DNA of 36,653 bases from Eubacterium sp. (GTDB lineage Bacteria; Bacillota_A; Clostridia; Lachnospirales; Lachnospiraceae). The notes under the pieces were generated by a model, which did not search any database, had not been told where the DNA came from, and worked only from the letters and a program-made list of their open reading frames with translations. Position 1 is the first letter of the stretch. Each line of letters begins with the position of its first letter. Made by a program: the position numbers and the translations under genes. The DNA lies in the NCBI GenBank assembly GCA_024687845.1, contig JAILEL010000063.1:1-36653 (forward strand). Reading direction: 5' to 3'. This document shows, piece after piece, positions 1 to 8,154 of the stretch.

Positions 1-60
1 CACGCACCGTTTTCTTTATTTTTTATTTTTTCTGGCTCATCTTTTCGAGCCCTTCGCGCT
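1..60. repeat. Direct repeat copy 1 (partner at 243-302)
   Basis: The first 60 bases recur at 243-302 with few differences. Both copies start CACGCACCGTT, continue with a T-rich stretch, then GGCTCATCTTTTCGAG, and end CCTTCGCGCT. The period is 242 bp, so the window opens inside a tandemly arranged repeat and a further unit may lie to the left. No coding function is apparent. Confidence 0.85.
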
Positions 61-95
61 CTTCCGCGCTCGGCATAGCCTCGCGGACTAAAACC

Positions 96-112
96 GGGTG
101 CCACTGGCACCC
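96..112. repeat. Perfect 8-bp-arm palindrome
   Basis: GGGTGCCA and TGGCACCC are separated by one base. This is one of several short hairpins packed into the 1-240 repeat unit. It has no counterpart in the second copy of the element near 31.1 kb, so it may be a variable module. Confidence 0.7.
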
Positions 113-130
113 AACGTCCCAAGCTGAGCT

Positions 131-242
131 GTGCCATATCACTTCGTGATATGCAAGCCTCGCTTCACAAGTCTTGATTCTGCTTCGCAGAATGCATCCT
201 GCCTTCGGCAGGACGTTCGATTTCTTCGAAATCGAGCGCTAT
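131..242. repeat. Hairpin-array repeat, copy A
   Basis: This 112-nt stretch aligns without gaps to 31104-31215, at about 80 percent identity by hand count. The first 26 bases are identical in the two copies. It is a string of short perfect hairpins, several with a TTCG-type loop: 136-152 (ATATCAC arms), 177-193 (ATTCTGC arms), 198-212 (CCTGCC arms) and 217-235 (TCGATTT arms). Linkers between hairpins are conserved. Paired arm positions change together between the copies, which points to selection on structure. A short reading frame runs through both copies (residues PYHFVIC and SA-QNAS are shared), but structure explains the conservation better than protein does. The family resembles REP/BIME-type interspersed repeats in style; I do not recognise a named family. 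Confidence 0.85.
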
Positions 243-302
243 CACGCACCGTTATTCTATTTTTTAATTTTTCAAGGCTCATCTTTTCGAGTCCTTCGCG
301 CT
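243..302. repeat. Direct repeat copy 2 (partner at 1-60)
   Basis: Second copy of the 60-bp T-rich segment, starting right after copy A of the hairpin array. Together with 1-60 it brackets the array, so the repeat unit is about 242 bp long. The copy near 31.1 kb lacks this flanking segment. Confidence 0.85.
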
Positions 303-325
303 TTACAAACCAAAGACGATATTAC

Positions 326-387
326 ATCAAAAACCTTCGAATGTAAAGAGATTTTCTCTTATATCCGAAGGTTTTGATTGTTTTTTT
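326..387 (+). terminator. Terminator-like hairpin after the repeat unit
   Basis: A long stem is formed by 326-340 (ATCAAAAACCTTCGA) and 364-378 (TCCGAAGGTTTTGAT), allowing one mismatch or bulge. An inner AGAGA/TCTCT stem sits near the loop. Seven T residues follow at 381-387, which fits a rho-independent terminator reading rightwards. No plus-strand gene precedes it in the window, so it may end a transcript running through the repeat or coming from the left. Confidence 0.55.
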
Positions 388-624
388 GGGTTCTGACTCG
401 ATATGGTTTTGTGCCTTTTTGCCTTTTTTCTAATTACTTCTATTCCCTTTTCCAGGAGGGGTGATAGCACCCATATCTATGCTTAAGTCATTATTTTTTC
501 GTTTACAAGTAACCAACAATTTTTTAGAAAGGAGGAGGTTCATAAAGCTGTTTATCAACTTTATGTGCCTATCATAATACATAAATGAATCAGTTTAGCA
601 TCATTTATATTTTAATTTGCATCC
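388..624. other. Non-coding stretch downstream of the YARHG gene
   Basis: No credible gene is present. It contains two small hairpins: GGGTG/CACCC around 461-474, and 541-565 (CATAAAG/CTTTATG, 11-nt loop). The second lies downstream of the minus-strand gene ending at 625, but it lacks a good U-tract. The AGGAGGAGG run near 531-539 looks like a ribosome site but precedes no open frame. Confidence 0.4.
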
Positions 625-2535
625 TTAACGATATTTTTGCATCAATTCCACATTTGCATTTTCGTATGCGTTAAACTGTCTCTTTACGTCTGCCTGATCT
701 CCCGATACTGGGCGGTACCAGTCAAACTGCATGAAGTAGTTAAGTACATCCTGTTCATGGAACTTGTATCCATGTCTTGCATATATCTCATTTATACCTG
801 TCTGAACATCATTTGAACTATGACTTCTTACCTCTGATTCTGAGAGATATCTGGTGCTACTATCAGGGAAGATATCTTTAGCGTGTCCAGCTCCTGAAGA
901 CTGCTCTTCATAAGACCATGTAACTGCCTTAATAGACTTGTCTACATTTGTCTCATAATCATATACGTCAGTAAATCCTGCAACCTCTTTATTAAAGAGT
1001 GCATCATATGAATCATAGCCTTGGAAATAATAATCATAATTGTTTGTGCTATATATCGTTGTCTCTGTTGGAGTTACACAGTTCGACATATCTACATAGC
1101 AGCTTCCATCTTCCTGAAGTGTAACATTGTAGAATTCACCAAAGTAATAATATCCATAGGTACCTGTAGCTTTTACTGTATCGTCCCTGTAAAGTGCCGT
1201 ATCAACTGCATATACAAGGGTAATAACATTATCAGACTGTGCCTCTTTTCCAGGTTTTTCTGTAAGGAAATGCGCTCCCATATATGTCATTTTGCTAATT
1301 GATATTTCTTTATTCCAGTTATTAATTGCAAAGGTTCTAAGGTCCTGCTCAACCTTTTCCTTCATGGAAGCCATAGTATCTGCAGGTATCTGACTAAGAG
1401 ATGTTATACCACTATTCAGATTTGAAACCTCATACTCCTTTGATGTAGCATCTGGAATCTTACCATATTCCTGAAGACACTGTTCTACCTTCTGCTCCGG
1501 ATTCTCGATATATACATTAACCTTATCGCCATTCTTAAGACCTGTTGTTCTATCTGCAACAAAAGTCCATTCACTTACCGGATAGATGCTGCTGTTATTC
1601 TGAATTCTAATGGAAGCATCTGAATCAGAACCTTCGAAGCTGACATGAATATCTGCAAACATATCAAATGTATCAGCTTCCTTCAGTCCATCAACCTTCT
1701 TTGTAACATTATTAAACTTAAGCTTAACCTTAAATTTATCCTCAACCTCGTCCTGATCTATATCCCAGATATATTTAACCGTATCACCATTCGAGATATT
1801 TCTGTCTTTTTCCAACTCACCGTAAATGTATTCTTCATAAAGACACTCAGCTGCTGAATTATAGTTGCCCGAACCTAATGGTCCACCGCCTTTATATTTT
1901 ATCTTCTTTTCAAGGTCATCATAGAAACCATCTACATCAAATGTAGCCTCAGCGGTCGCTACTGAATCATATCCACTCACATCAATAGTAATATATTTAT
2001 CTAGCTTGACAGTCGGTGCGGAGAAAAGCTTTACAAAAAGCATTGTTCCAAAGGAAAGAAGTATTACTACTGAGCAGATGGCAATAACTATGGTAAGTGT
2101 TTTATTTCCTGAATTATGACTTCCTGCTCCCTGAAAACCGCTCTGAGGGTATCCCCCTTGAGAATATCCGCCCTGCGAATATCCGCCGTTTCCTTTAAGT
2201 GGGCTTGTTCCCTGTTGAAATCCGCTCTGCTGTGGAAAACTTCCATTACCCTTGAGGGGACTCGTTCCCTGCTGGAAACCACTTTGAAATCCTCCCTGCT
2301 GATATCCACTTTGCTGATACCCATTCTGAGAGAAGCCTCCTTGTGGGAATCCACCTTGCTGGAAGCTACCCTGATTTGAAAGATTTCTCGGTTGTTTTAT
2401 CTGCCCATTTGGTATTTTTTCACCATTTTGCATTATCTGCGAAACCTGACTTTGCGGGCTCATCATCTGAACACCACATACAGGACAGAACTGCATTCCA
2501 TCCGGAACCTGATTTCCACATTTAGAACAAAACAT
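625..2535 (-). CDS. Zinc-ribbon, membrane-anchored YARHG-domain protein
   Basis: Predicted 636 residues. A zinc ribbon opens the protein (C3-x2-C6 ... C17-x2-C20). A Gln/Gly/Phe/Tyr-rich tract follows at about 55-143, with a perfectly repeated block GFQQGTSPLKGNG. One transmembrane helix lies at about 146-172, then a long extracytoplasmic region. A C-terminal YARHG domain holds the family signature at about 585-589, followed by F-x-W-Y. YARHG domains are known from extracellular parts of clostridial proteins, and their ligand is not established. The ATG at 2535 is preferred: it has GAGGTG seven bases upstream, and the alternative GTG at 2544 lies inside that ribosome site. The gene follows citrate synthase by about 25 bp and may share its transcript. 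The role is unknown; an envelope-stress or wall-sensing protein is a guess. Confidence 0.85.
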   Translation of the reverse strand: MFCSKCGNQVPDGMQFCPVCGVQMMSPQSQVSQIMQNGEKIPNGQIKQPRNLSNQGSFQQGGFPQGGFSQNGYQQSGYQQGGFQSGFQQGTSPLKGNGSFPQQSGFQQGTSPLKGNGGYSQGGYSQGGYPQSGFQGAGSHNSGNKTLTIVIAICSVVILLSFGTMLFVKLFSAPTVKLDKYITIDVSGYDSVATAEATFDVDGFYDDLEKKIKYKGGGPLGSGNYNSAAECLYEEYIYGELEKDRNISNGDTVKYIWDIDQDEVEDKFKVKLKFNNVTKKVDGLKEADTFDMFADIHVSFEGSDSDASIRIQNNSSIYPVSEWTFVADRTTGLKNGDKVNVYIENPEQKVEQCLQEYGKIPDATSKEYEVSNLNSGITSLSQIPADTMASMKEKVEQDLRTFAINNWNKEISISKMTYMGAHFLTEKPGKEAQSDNVITLVYAVDTALYRDDTVKATGTYGYYYFGEFYNVTLQEDGSCYVDMSNCVTPTETTIYSTNNYDYYFQGYDSYDALFNKEVAGFTDVYDYETNVDKSIKAVTWSYEEQSSGAGHAKDIFPDSSTRYLSESEVRSHSSNDVQTGINEIYARHGYKFHEQDVLNYFMQFDWYRPVSGDQADVKRQFNAYENANVELMQKYR

Positions 2536-2559
2536 AGGATTCACCTCAATTCTATTAAA

Positions 2560-3921
2560 CTACCAGTTTCTTTCATTCATCGGAAGATATTCTTTATGCT
2601 CACCTACATATTTATATGCAGGTCTGATAATCTTTCCATTATTTACAAGCTCTTCGATTCTGTGAGCCGACCATCCAGGTATTCTTGCGATTGCAAACAT
2701 TGGAGTAAACAGCTCTACCGGAATCTTGAGCATGGAATAAACAAATCCACTGTAAAAATCCACGTTTGCGCAGACAGGTTTATGAACATTTCTGCCATTA
2801 GTAATAAGTTCCTTTGCCAGTCGCTCAATTCTGTCGTAAAGCTCAAATTCTTTTTCAAAGCCTTCTGCATCCGAAAGCTTCTTGGCATATTCCTTAAGAA
2901 TTACTTCTCTCGGATCTGACAAAGTATAGATAGCATGTCCCATACCATAAATAAGTCCCGCTCTGTCAAATGCCTGCTTATTCAGAATCTTCTTAAGATA
3001 TGCCTTAACCTGAGCATCACTTTCAGTATCAGTTACATTTGCCTTAAGATCTGCCACCATCTGCTGAACCTTCAGATTTGCGCCACCATGCCTTGGTCCC
3101 TTAAGTGAACCAAGAGAACCAGCCACTGTCGAATATGTATCAGTTCCACTTGTTGAAATAACATGAGTTGTGAATGTAGAGTTATTACCTCCACCATGCT
3201 CCGCATGTACAACAAGGCAGATATCAAGTACCTGAGCCTCAAGATCTGTAAATGCAGCATCTGGTCTAAGAAGTCTCAGAATATTTTCTGCCGTTGAAAG
3301 TTCAGGTTTTGGTCTATGAATGACCAGACTTGAATCCATGAATTTATGTCTGTAGCTCTGATAACCATAGGCTGCAATAACAGGGAATCTGGCTATCAGG
3401 CTGAGTGACTGTGCCAATACGTGTCTGATACCGATGTCATCAGGATTATCGTCATAGGAATATAATGTAAGCACGCATCTTTCAAGAACATTCATTATGT
3501 TTCTGCTTGGTGCCTTCATAATAACATCTCTGTTAAAATTCTCTGGAAGCGGCCTCAGTGTTCCTAAAACCTTCATAAAGTCCGCAAGTTCAGTTTCAGT
3601 TGGAAGTTCACCAAAGAGCAGGAGGAATATGGTCTCCTCAAAGCCATGCTTGCTTCCATGAAATCCCTCTACCAGCTCATGAATATTATAACCCTGATAA
3701 AACAGTTCTCCAGGAATGGGAACTCTTTCGCCATCTATCTCTTTGAATCCGGATACATCTGAAATCTCTGTAAGTCCTGTAAGAACACCACGACCATCAG
3801 AATCACGGAGACCTCTCTTTACATCGTATTTGCTGTAGAGGCTCTGATCTATCTTTCCCGCATCATCACACATTTCTACATAGCGGGAAACCAGCGTTCG
3901 AAATTCAGAAAAACTTTCCAT
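2560..3921 (-). CDS. gltA: Citrate synthase
   Basis: 453 residues. It condenses acetyl-CoA and oxaloacetate into citrate in the cytoplasm, the entry to the TCA or glutamate-biosynthetic branch. The catalytic triad of the family is visible: H242 in AEHGGGNNSTF, H329 in GMGHAIYTLSDPR, and D388 in NVDFYSGFVY. The length and the N-terminal extension before the PGELFYQGYNI segment match the long citrate/2-methylcitrate synthase group common in Lachnospiraceae. A ribosome site AGGAG lies ten bases upstream of the ATG. It follows the metallophosphoesterase gene by 35 bp and precedes the YARHG gene closely, so co-transcription is likely. Methylcitrate synthase activity cannot be excluded from sequence alone. 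Confidence 0.95.
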   Translation of the reverse strand: MESFSEFRTLVSRYVEMCDDAGKIDQSLYSKYDVKRGLRDSDGRGVLTGLTEISDVSGFKEIDGERVPIPGELFYQGYNIHELVEGFHGSKHGFEETIFLLLFGELPTETELADFMKVLGTLRPLPENFNRDVIMKAPSRNIMNVLERCVLTLYSYDDNPDDIGIRHVLAQSLSLIARFPVIAAYGYQSYRHKFMDSSLVIHRPKPELSTAENILRLLRPDAAFTDLEAQVLDICLVVHAEHGGGNNSTFTTHVISTSGTDTYSTVAGSLGSLKGPRHGGANLKVQQMVADLKANVTDTESDAQVKAYLKKILNKQAFDRAGLIYGMGHAIYTLSDPREVILKEYAKKLSDAEGFEKEFELYDRIERLAKELITNGRNVHKPVCANVDFYSGFVYSMLKIPVELFTPMFAIARIPGWSAHRIEELVNNGKIIRPAYKYVGEHKEYLPMNERNW

Positions 3922-3956
3922 CAGACAGTTACTCCTTTCAAATCCTTATTACTATT

Positions 3957-4547
3957 TTATATCTCTATTATATACCGTTCGTATGCGTTTATTACCTTGG
4001 TTTCACCGAGTTGGTCTTCTCTCTTGAACTGTCTTCCGTAAGTTAAATGAACATGTCCATGTATAAAATACTTAGGACTGTACTTTTCAATTATATCATT
4101 AAAACATTGAAAACCTTTATGGGGTAAATCGTCTCCGTCATGAAAGTCCTTAGCCGGAGCATGGGTAAGCAAAATATCAATTCCCTTTTTACGCCATATT
4201 TTGAATCTAAGACGATTGAATCTCTGTCTCATCTCCTTCTCGGTATATTGAAAGCCTGTGCCATTGTAACACATGCTTCCGCCAAGTCCCAATATCCGCA
4301 GCCCCTTATACTCATAAACCATATCATCAATACATATACATCCTAGTGGTGGTGTTTTGTTATAACATCCATCATGATTTCCGTGGATATACAAAACCGG
4401 AGCTATCGAATAGGTTGCAAGGAATTCCAGGTACTGAGGTGCGAGATCACCTGCCGACAGAATAAGATCCAGTCCTTCCAGTTTACTTTTTTCAAAAAAG
4501 TCCCACAGATATCTGGATTCAACATCCGCCAAAACCAATATCCTCAT
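3957..4547 (-). CDS. Calcineurin-like metallophosphoesterase
   Basis: 196 residues, cytosolic. The metal-binding motifs occur in order: D8 in LADVES, GDLAP (33-37), GNHDG (56-60), LLTHAP, and the C-terminal FIHGHVH. The first motif has Glu at position 10 where many members carry the His of D-x-H, so one metal ligand may differ. The family hydrolyses phosphomonoesters or phosphodiesters with two metal ions; the substrate cannot be read from the sequence. The start lies 4 bp after the stop of the ParB/BMP fusion gene, so the two are almost certainly translated from one mRNA, with citrate synthase next. Confidence 0.9.
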   Translation of the reverse strand: MRILVLADVESRYLWDFFEKSKLEGLDLILSAGDLAPQYLEFLATYSIAPVLYIHGNHDGCYNKTPPLGCICIDDMVYEYKGLRILGLGGSMCYNGTGFQYTEKEMRQRFNRLRFKIWRKKGIDILLTHAPAKDFHDGDDLPHKGFQCFNDIIEKYSPKYFIHGHVHLTYGRQFKREDQLGETKVINAYERYIIEI

Positions 4548-4551
4548 TTAT

Positions 4552-6582
4552 CTACCCTCTTACGCCTTTTAGTTCAACGATAGGCTTAGCCTTATCTTTG
4601 AGTTCCTCAATCTCAGGAATTTCACCAACAACATTATCAACCAGCCAGTCCATTGTAATAATGTCTTCTGTGCTCAGCCGGTTGCCTTCTTCATTTCTCT
4701 TAACTCCATCCTGAGAATATATTTCTCCTCCAAATGGAGAAAATCTGTCTTCAATAATAAGCTTCTTCATGATTCCAACTAACCTTGCTGTGTCAACCGG
4801 AACCTTTCCAGACTCAATAATATCAACAACTCCAGAGGATAGTCCCCACCAATAGTTGATAGGTTTGCTTTCACTGTCAGCATCTACGCTGCCCCAGTTT
4901 CCTTCCATGATAATGTTGATTAACTTCTCATATAGTATGCCCCAGTTATAAACAGGCATGATTTCATTAACCGGATCTCCCTCACTCAGTTTATAAAGTC
5001 CGAATCTTCTGTCAGCTCTCTTCGGAGTTATCATATCCTGGTCAGACAGATAATCTATCCCCTGCAGATATAAATCTCTTGAAATGTCTGATCTATGATC
5101 AGCATCCTTGAGGGTAGTCCATCTGAGATATACCTTAACATCCGGGTTAACCATTCTTGCACCAATTGCAAATGCATTTATATTCGCAGTGATTCCAAAT
5201 ATAGGATAGTCAGCCAGATAACCGATTTTGTTAGTATTTGTAAGAGCACCAGCTATTATTCCTGACAGGAACTTAGCCTCATAAAGTCTTGCATAATAGG
5301 TTCTAATATATCTATGTGAAGTATTAAGCGAACAGTTCAGAATCTTAACATCAGGATATTTAATGGCACATTTAAGACTTGCATCCACCATTCTTGCAGA
5401 GGTAGTAAATATAACCTCTACTCCCTGATTCTCTATCACATCCTCTATAGCTGTCACTGCTTCAGCCTCTATATCTGGAACAGTTATTTTAATTGTACTT
5501 ATCTTATCACCAAATACTTCCTTTATGTGATTTCGTCCCAGCTCATGTGCATAACTCCAATCAGAACTCTCAGGTTCTTTACCATAGAGAAATGCAGTTT
5601 TGAGAGGTCGCGCTGCACTATAGTTAGGAGTCAATATTTGCTTGATCACATTCTTTTTGGTTTCTGGAGGATCCAGAGATACTTCAACCTCAGAATTTTC
5701 ATTTGCAACGAGAAATTCCTGCCACATTGCTATAATTCCTGCAGTCATTTCCTCAATACTCATCTCACAAGTTTTATCGAAGCCTTCAACCTCCAGGAAT
5801 AGAAGAAATGCATCTCCGGTAGTAAGCTGTTCAAGCTTTTCTCCACCCTTATCTTTAAAAGCTTTCTGGAATCTTCGATATGCGGCCTTGAGTTCAAGTA
5901 CGGTATCTTCACTCCAGATCTTTGACTCCTCCGCCCTAAAGGCTATTCCACTTCCATCAGCAGAGTCAGATACTGTTCCAACAGCTGATACAACAGTCTC
6001 ACTTTCTTCCTGTTCGGAATTTTTTACAGATTCATTTACTTCATCGATAAGCCTTTTAAAGCTTCCTTCACGAGAAAACCAGATAAAATTGATACCGGTT
6101 TTCTTATTAAAATCCATATATTCATAATAAATTTTAATCTGCTCATCATCAGTAAGCTTCGGAACCTTTCGGGTTACAAAAGCAGGTATTGAATCAGCCT
6201 CATAGTATTTAAGAACACTTACTCTCTTGTTTCCTTCAACTACGTAGTAATAATTCAAATATTCATATACCTTTATAGCGTCCCGGATACCTTCCTCCAA
6301 ATGAGCTTCAGACAGGCTGGACCATTTGAATCCGAATTCTGTATTCACATCCATTAGAGGCATGAAGTTTGAAGCAAATGCCTGAGTTCTTGCGGAAGTA
6401 CTTGTACCTACAACACGGTCAAGCGGAATATCTACCAGACCTAGGTTTACCTCACTGACAATATCCTCCGATCTGATAATATCATCCAAAACCGGAAGAT
6501 ATGGATAAGTTCCATTTGATATGCTGTTTCTGTAGGCCTTTACGCCTAATCTTCTTGCTTTATCATATAATTCAAGTGACAT
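4552..6582 (-). CDS. ParB-like N-domain fused to a BMP/PnrA-type binding domain
   Basis: 676 residues. The N-terminal part (about 1-145) carries a ParB/Srx-like signature, VVEGNKRVSVLK at 114-125, followed by IPAFVTRKV. A helical linker with an acidic, Ser-rich stretch (about 185-220) leads to a C-terminal domain from about 326. That domain resembles basic membrane protein (BMP/PnrA) nucleoside-binding proteins: TAFLYG, VEVIFTTSARMVD, and an EAKFLSGIIAGALT segment followed by NKIGYLADYP. BMP proteins are normally lipoproteins feeding an ABC importer. Here there is no signal peptide or lipobox, so the product should be cytosolic. No transporter genes are adjacent. The ATG has GAGGA about nine bases upstream. 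A cytosolic ligand sensor or regulator is plausible but unproven. Confidence 0.8.
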   Translation of the reverse strand: MSLELYDKARRLGVKAYRNSISNGTYPYLPVLDDIIRSEDIVSEVNLGLVDIPLDRVVGTSTSARTQAFASNFMPLMDVNTEFGFKWSSLSEAHLEEGIRDAIKVYEYLNYYYVVEGNKRVSVLKYYEADSIPAFVTRKVPKLTDDEQIKIYYEYMDFNKKTGINFIWFSREGSFKRLIDEVNESVKNSEQEESETVVSAVGTVSDSADGSGIAFRAEESKIWSEDTVLELKAAYRRFQKAFKDKGGEKLEQLTTGDAFLLFLEVEGFDKTCEMSIEEMTAGIIAMWQEFLVANENSEVEVSLDPPETKKNVIKQILTPNYSAARPLKTAFLYGKEPESSDWSYAHELGRNHIKEVFGDKISTIKITVPDIEAEAVTAIEDVIENQGVEVIFTTSARMVDASLKCAIKYPDVKILNCSLNTSHRYIRTYYARLYEAKFLSGIIAGALTNTNKIGYLADYPIFGITANINAFAIGARMVNPDVKVYLRWTTLKDADHRSDISRDLYLQGIDYLSDQDMITPKRADRRFGLYKLSEGDPVNEIMPVYNWGILYEKLINIIMEGNWGSVDADSESKPINYWWGLSSGVVDIIESGKVPVDTARLVGIMKKLIIEDRFSPFGGEIYSQDGVKRNEEGNRLSTEDIITMDWLVDNVVGEIPEIEELKDKAKPIVELKGVRG

Positions 6583-6637
6583 TTATATAATCCTCTTTCA
6601 TTGCCCGCCACGACATTCTTGATATAATTATATACTA

Positions 6638-6897
6638 AAACTTCCCACATAATTACTTATAAATCACATATATAGTATAAAATGATAACGGGATTTTATA
6701 AGATTTAAGGAGGGAGTTTCATAATTTGTAAGCTGCGAGCGGATTTGTTTGAATAAAAATGCCTTCCTTTTATTATTCAAAGGCATTTTTATGAGTTAAA
6801 GCCGAGCAGCATTACAAACTGAAACGACCGACTATAAATCTATAAAATCTTAGTGTGTTTTATACTATATATGTGATTTTCATAGTATGGGAAGTTT
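6638..6897. mobile_element. Foldback (MITE-like) element, about 260 bp
   Basis: Two arms of about 120 bp form a long imperfect inverted repeat. The ends are AAACTTCCC (6638-6646) and its exact complement (6889-6897). A perfectly matching 22-bp segment lies inside (6661-6682 against 6858-6879), followed by further matches such as GATTTTATA and TTTGTAA. There is no coding capacity. The right end overlaps the malic enzyme stop codon and the left end lies about 55 bp upstream of the ParB/BMP start. A clear target-site duplication was not found; TA occurs at both borders. It could be a non-autonomous transposon derivative or a large structured RNA. Confidence 0.75.
6753..6792. terminator. Bidirectional terminator-like hairpin at the foldback centre
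   Basis: Perfect 13-bp arms, ATAAAAATGCCTT (6753-6765) and AAGGCATTTTTAT (6780-6792), with a 14-nt loop. Each strand gives a stem ending in a run of U, so it could stop transcription both ways. It is well placed to terminate the malic enzyme transcript, which ends at 6896 on the minus strand. Confidence 0.65.
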
Positions 6898-8068
6898 ACA
6901 GCTTACTGATTCCACTTCTTACAGCTTCATCAGCAACTGCTTTTGCTACTGCCTTAGCAACCTCTTCATTAAAAGCATCTGGAATGATGTAGTCTTCATT
7001 TAATTCATCATCCTTTACGATTGATGCGATTGCTCTTGCAGCTGCTTCCTTCATTGGTTCTGTTATTGCTCTTGCTCTTGCATCAAGTGCACCTCTGAAG
7101 ATTCCAGGGAATACAAGAACATTATTTATCTGATTAGGGAAATCTGAACGGCCTGTTGCAACTATTCTTGCACCACCTGCCTTTGCTTCATCAGGCATAA
7201 TTTCAGGAACCGGATTTGCCATTGCGAAAACGATAGGATTCTCTGCCATAGTACGTACCATGTCAGCGGTAACAAGTCCTGGTGCTGAAACTCCAATAAA
7301 TACATCCTTACCCTTTATAACATCTGCAAGGCTTCCTGTTTCTTTGTCTTTATTTGTAACTGCAGCAATTTCCTGCTTAGCTGAGTTAAGTCTTGGATCT
7401 CCATCAACAAGAGCTCCTGTTCTGTCTACAAGTACTACATTTCCAATACCAAAGCTCTGGAGAAGCTTGCAGATGGAAATTCCTGCTGAACCTGCTCCAC
7501 TGATAACAGCGCTGATATCTTCCCATTTCTTTCCAACTATCTTAAGTGCATTTGTAAGTCCTGCTGCAACTACGATTGCAGTACCATGCTGATCATCATG
7601 GAATACAGGGATATCAAGCTCTTCCTTAAGTCTTCTCTCTACTTCAAAGCAACGTGGTGCTGAGATATCCTCAAGATTTATTCCACCAAAGGAAGGTGCA
7701 AGTCTCTTGACTGTTTCAACTATTTCATCAGTATCCTTAGTATCTATACAGATAGGAAATGCATCTACATTTCCAAACTTTTTGAAAAGAACTGATTTGC
7801 CTTCCATTACAGGAATAGCTGCAAGAGGTCCTATATCGCCAAGTCCCAGAACTGCAGTTCCATCTGACACTACAGCTACTGTATTAGCCTTGAGTGTATA
7901 TTTATAAGCATCATCAGGATTCTCTGCAATCTTACGACAAGGTTCTGCAACTCCAGGGGTATATGCCGTTGACAGATCATCCTTTGTTTCGAGCTTCACT
8001 TTAAGAGCGACCTCGAGTTTACCACGTGCTTCTTCATGCATTTTTAAACTTGCTGCATTATAATCCAT
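6896..8068 (-). CDS. NAD(P)-dependent malic enzyme
   Basis: 390 residues, the short bacterial form without the phosphotransacetylase-like extension. It decarboxylates malate to pyruvate, reducing NAD or NADP, in the cytosol. The YTPGVAEPC segment (36-44), the catalytic Lys in VMEGKSVLFKKF (about 91), the metal ligands in GGINLEDISAPRCF (E133/D134) and HDDQHGTA (157-164), and the dinucleotide-binding GAGSAG (191-196) are all present. The stop codon overlaps the terminal repeat of the foldback element, so the element ends exactly at the gene. The gene follows the SplB-like gene by 86 bp, with a hairpin between them. Cofactor preference cannot be settled from sequence. Confidence 0.95.
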   Translation of the reverse strand: MDYNAASLKMHEEARGKLEVALKVKLETKDDLSTAYTPGVAEPCRKIAENPDDAYKYTLKANTVAVVSDGTAVLGLGDIGPLAAIPVMEGKSVLFKKFGNVDAFPICIDTKDTDEIVETVKRLAPSFGGINLEDISAPRCFEVERRLKEELDIPVFHDDQHGTAIVVAAGLTNALKIVGKKWEDISAVISGAGSAGISICKLLQSFGIGNVVLVDRTGALVDGDPRLNSAKQEIAAVTNKDKETGSLADVIKGKDVFIGVSAPGLVTADMVRTMAENPIVFAMANPVPEIMPDEAKAGGARIVATGRSDFPNQINNVLVFPGIFRGALDARARAITEPMKEAAARAIASIVKDDELNEDYIIPDAFNEEVAKAVAKAVADEAVRSGISKL

Positions 8069-8106
8069 TTCTTTTTCCTCACTTTTTTATAAATGTATTA
8101 TTAGAT

Positions 8107-8137
8107 CAGCAGGCTCTGCAAAACAACTTACCTGCTG
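8107..8137. terminator. Hairpin between SplB-like and malic enzyme genes
   Basis: CAGCAGG (8107-8113) and CCTGCTG (8131-8137) form a 7-bp stem with a 17-nt loop. There is no strong U-tract on the minus strand, so it may attenuate or mark an mRNA processing site rather than fully terminate the SMC operon transcript. Confidence 0.35.
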
Positions 8138-8154
8138 AACAGTTACAATTAGCT

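Noticed and set aside
1..400. CRISPR array
   Set aside because: The hairpins differ from one another and there are no regular spacers; only one long direct repeat pair exists.
2116..2379. Plus-strand frames rich in Leu/Ser opposite the YARHG gene tail
   Set aside because: They are antisense shadows of the Gln/Gly repeat tract with no ribosome site.
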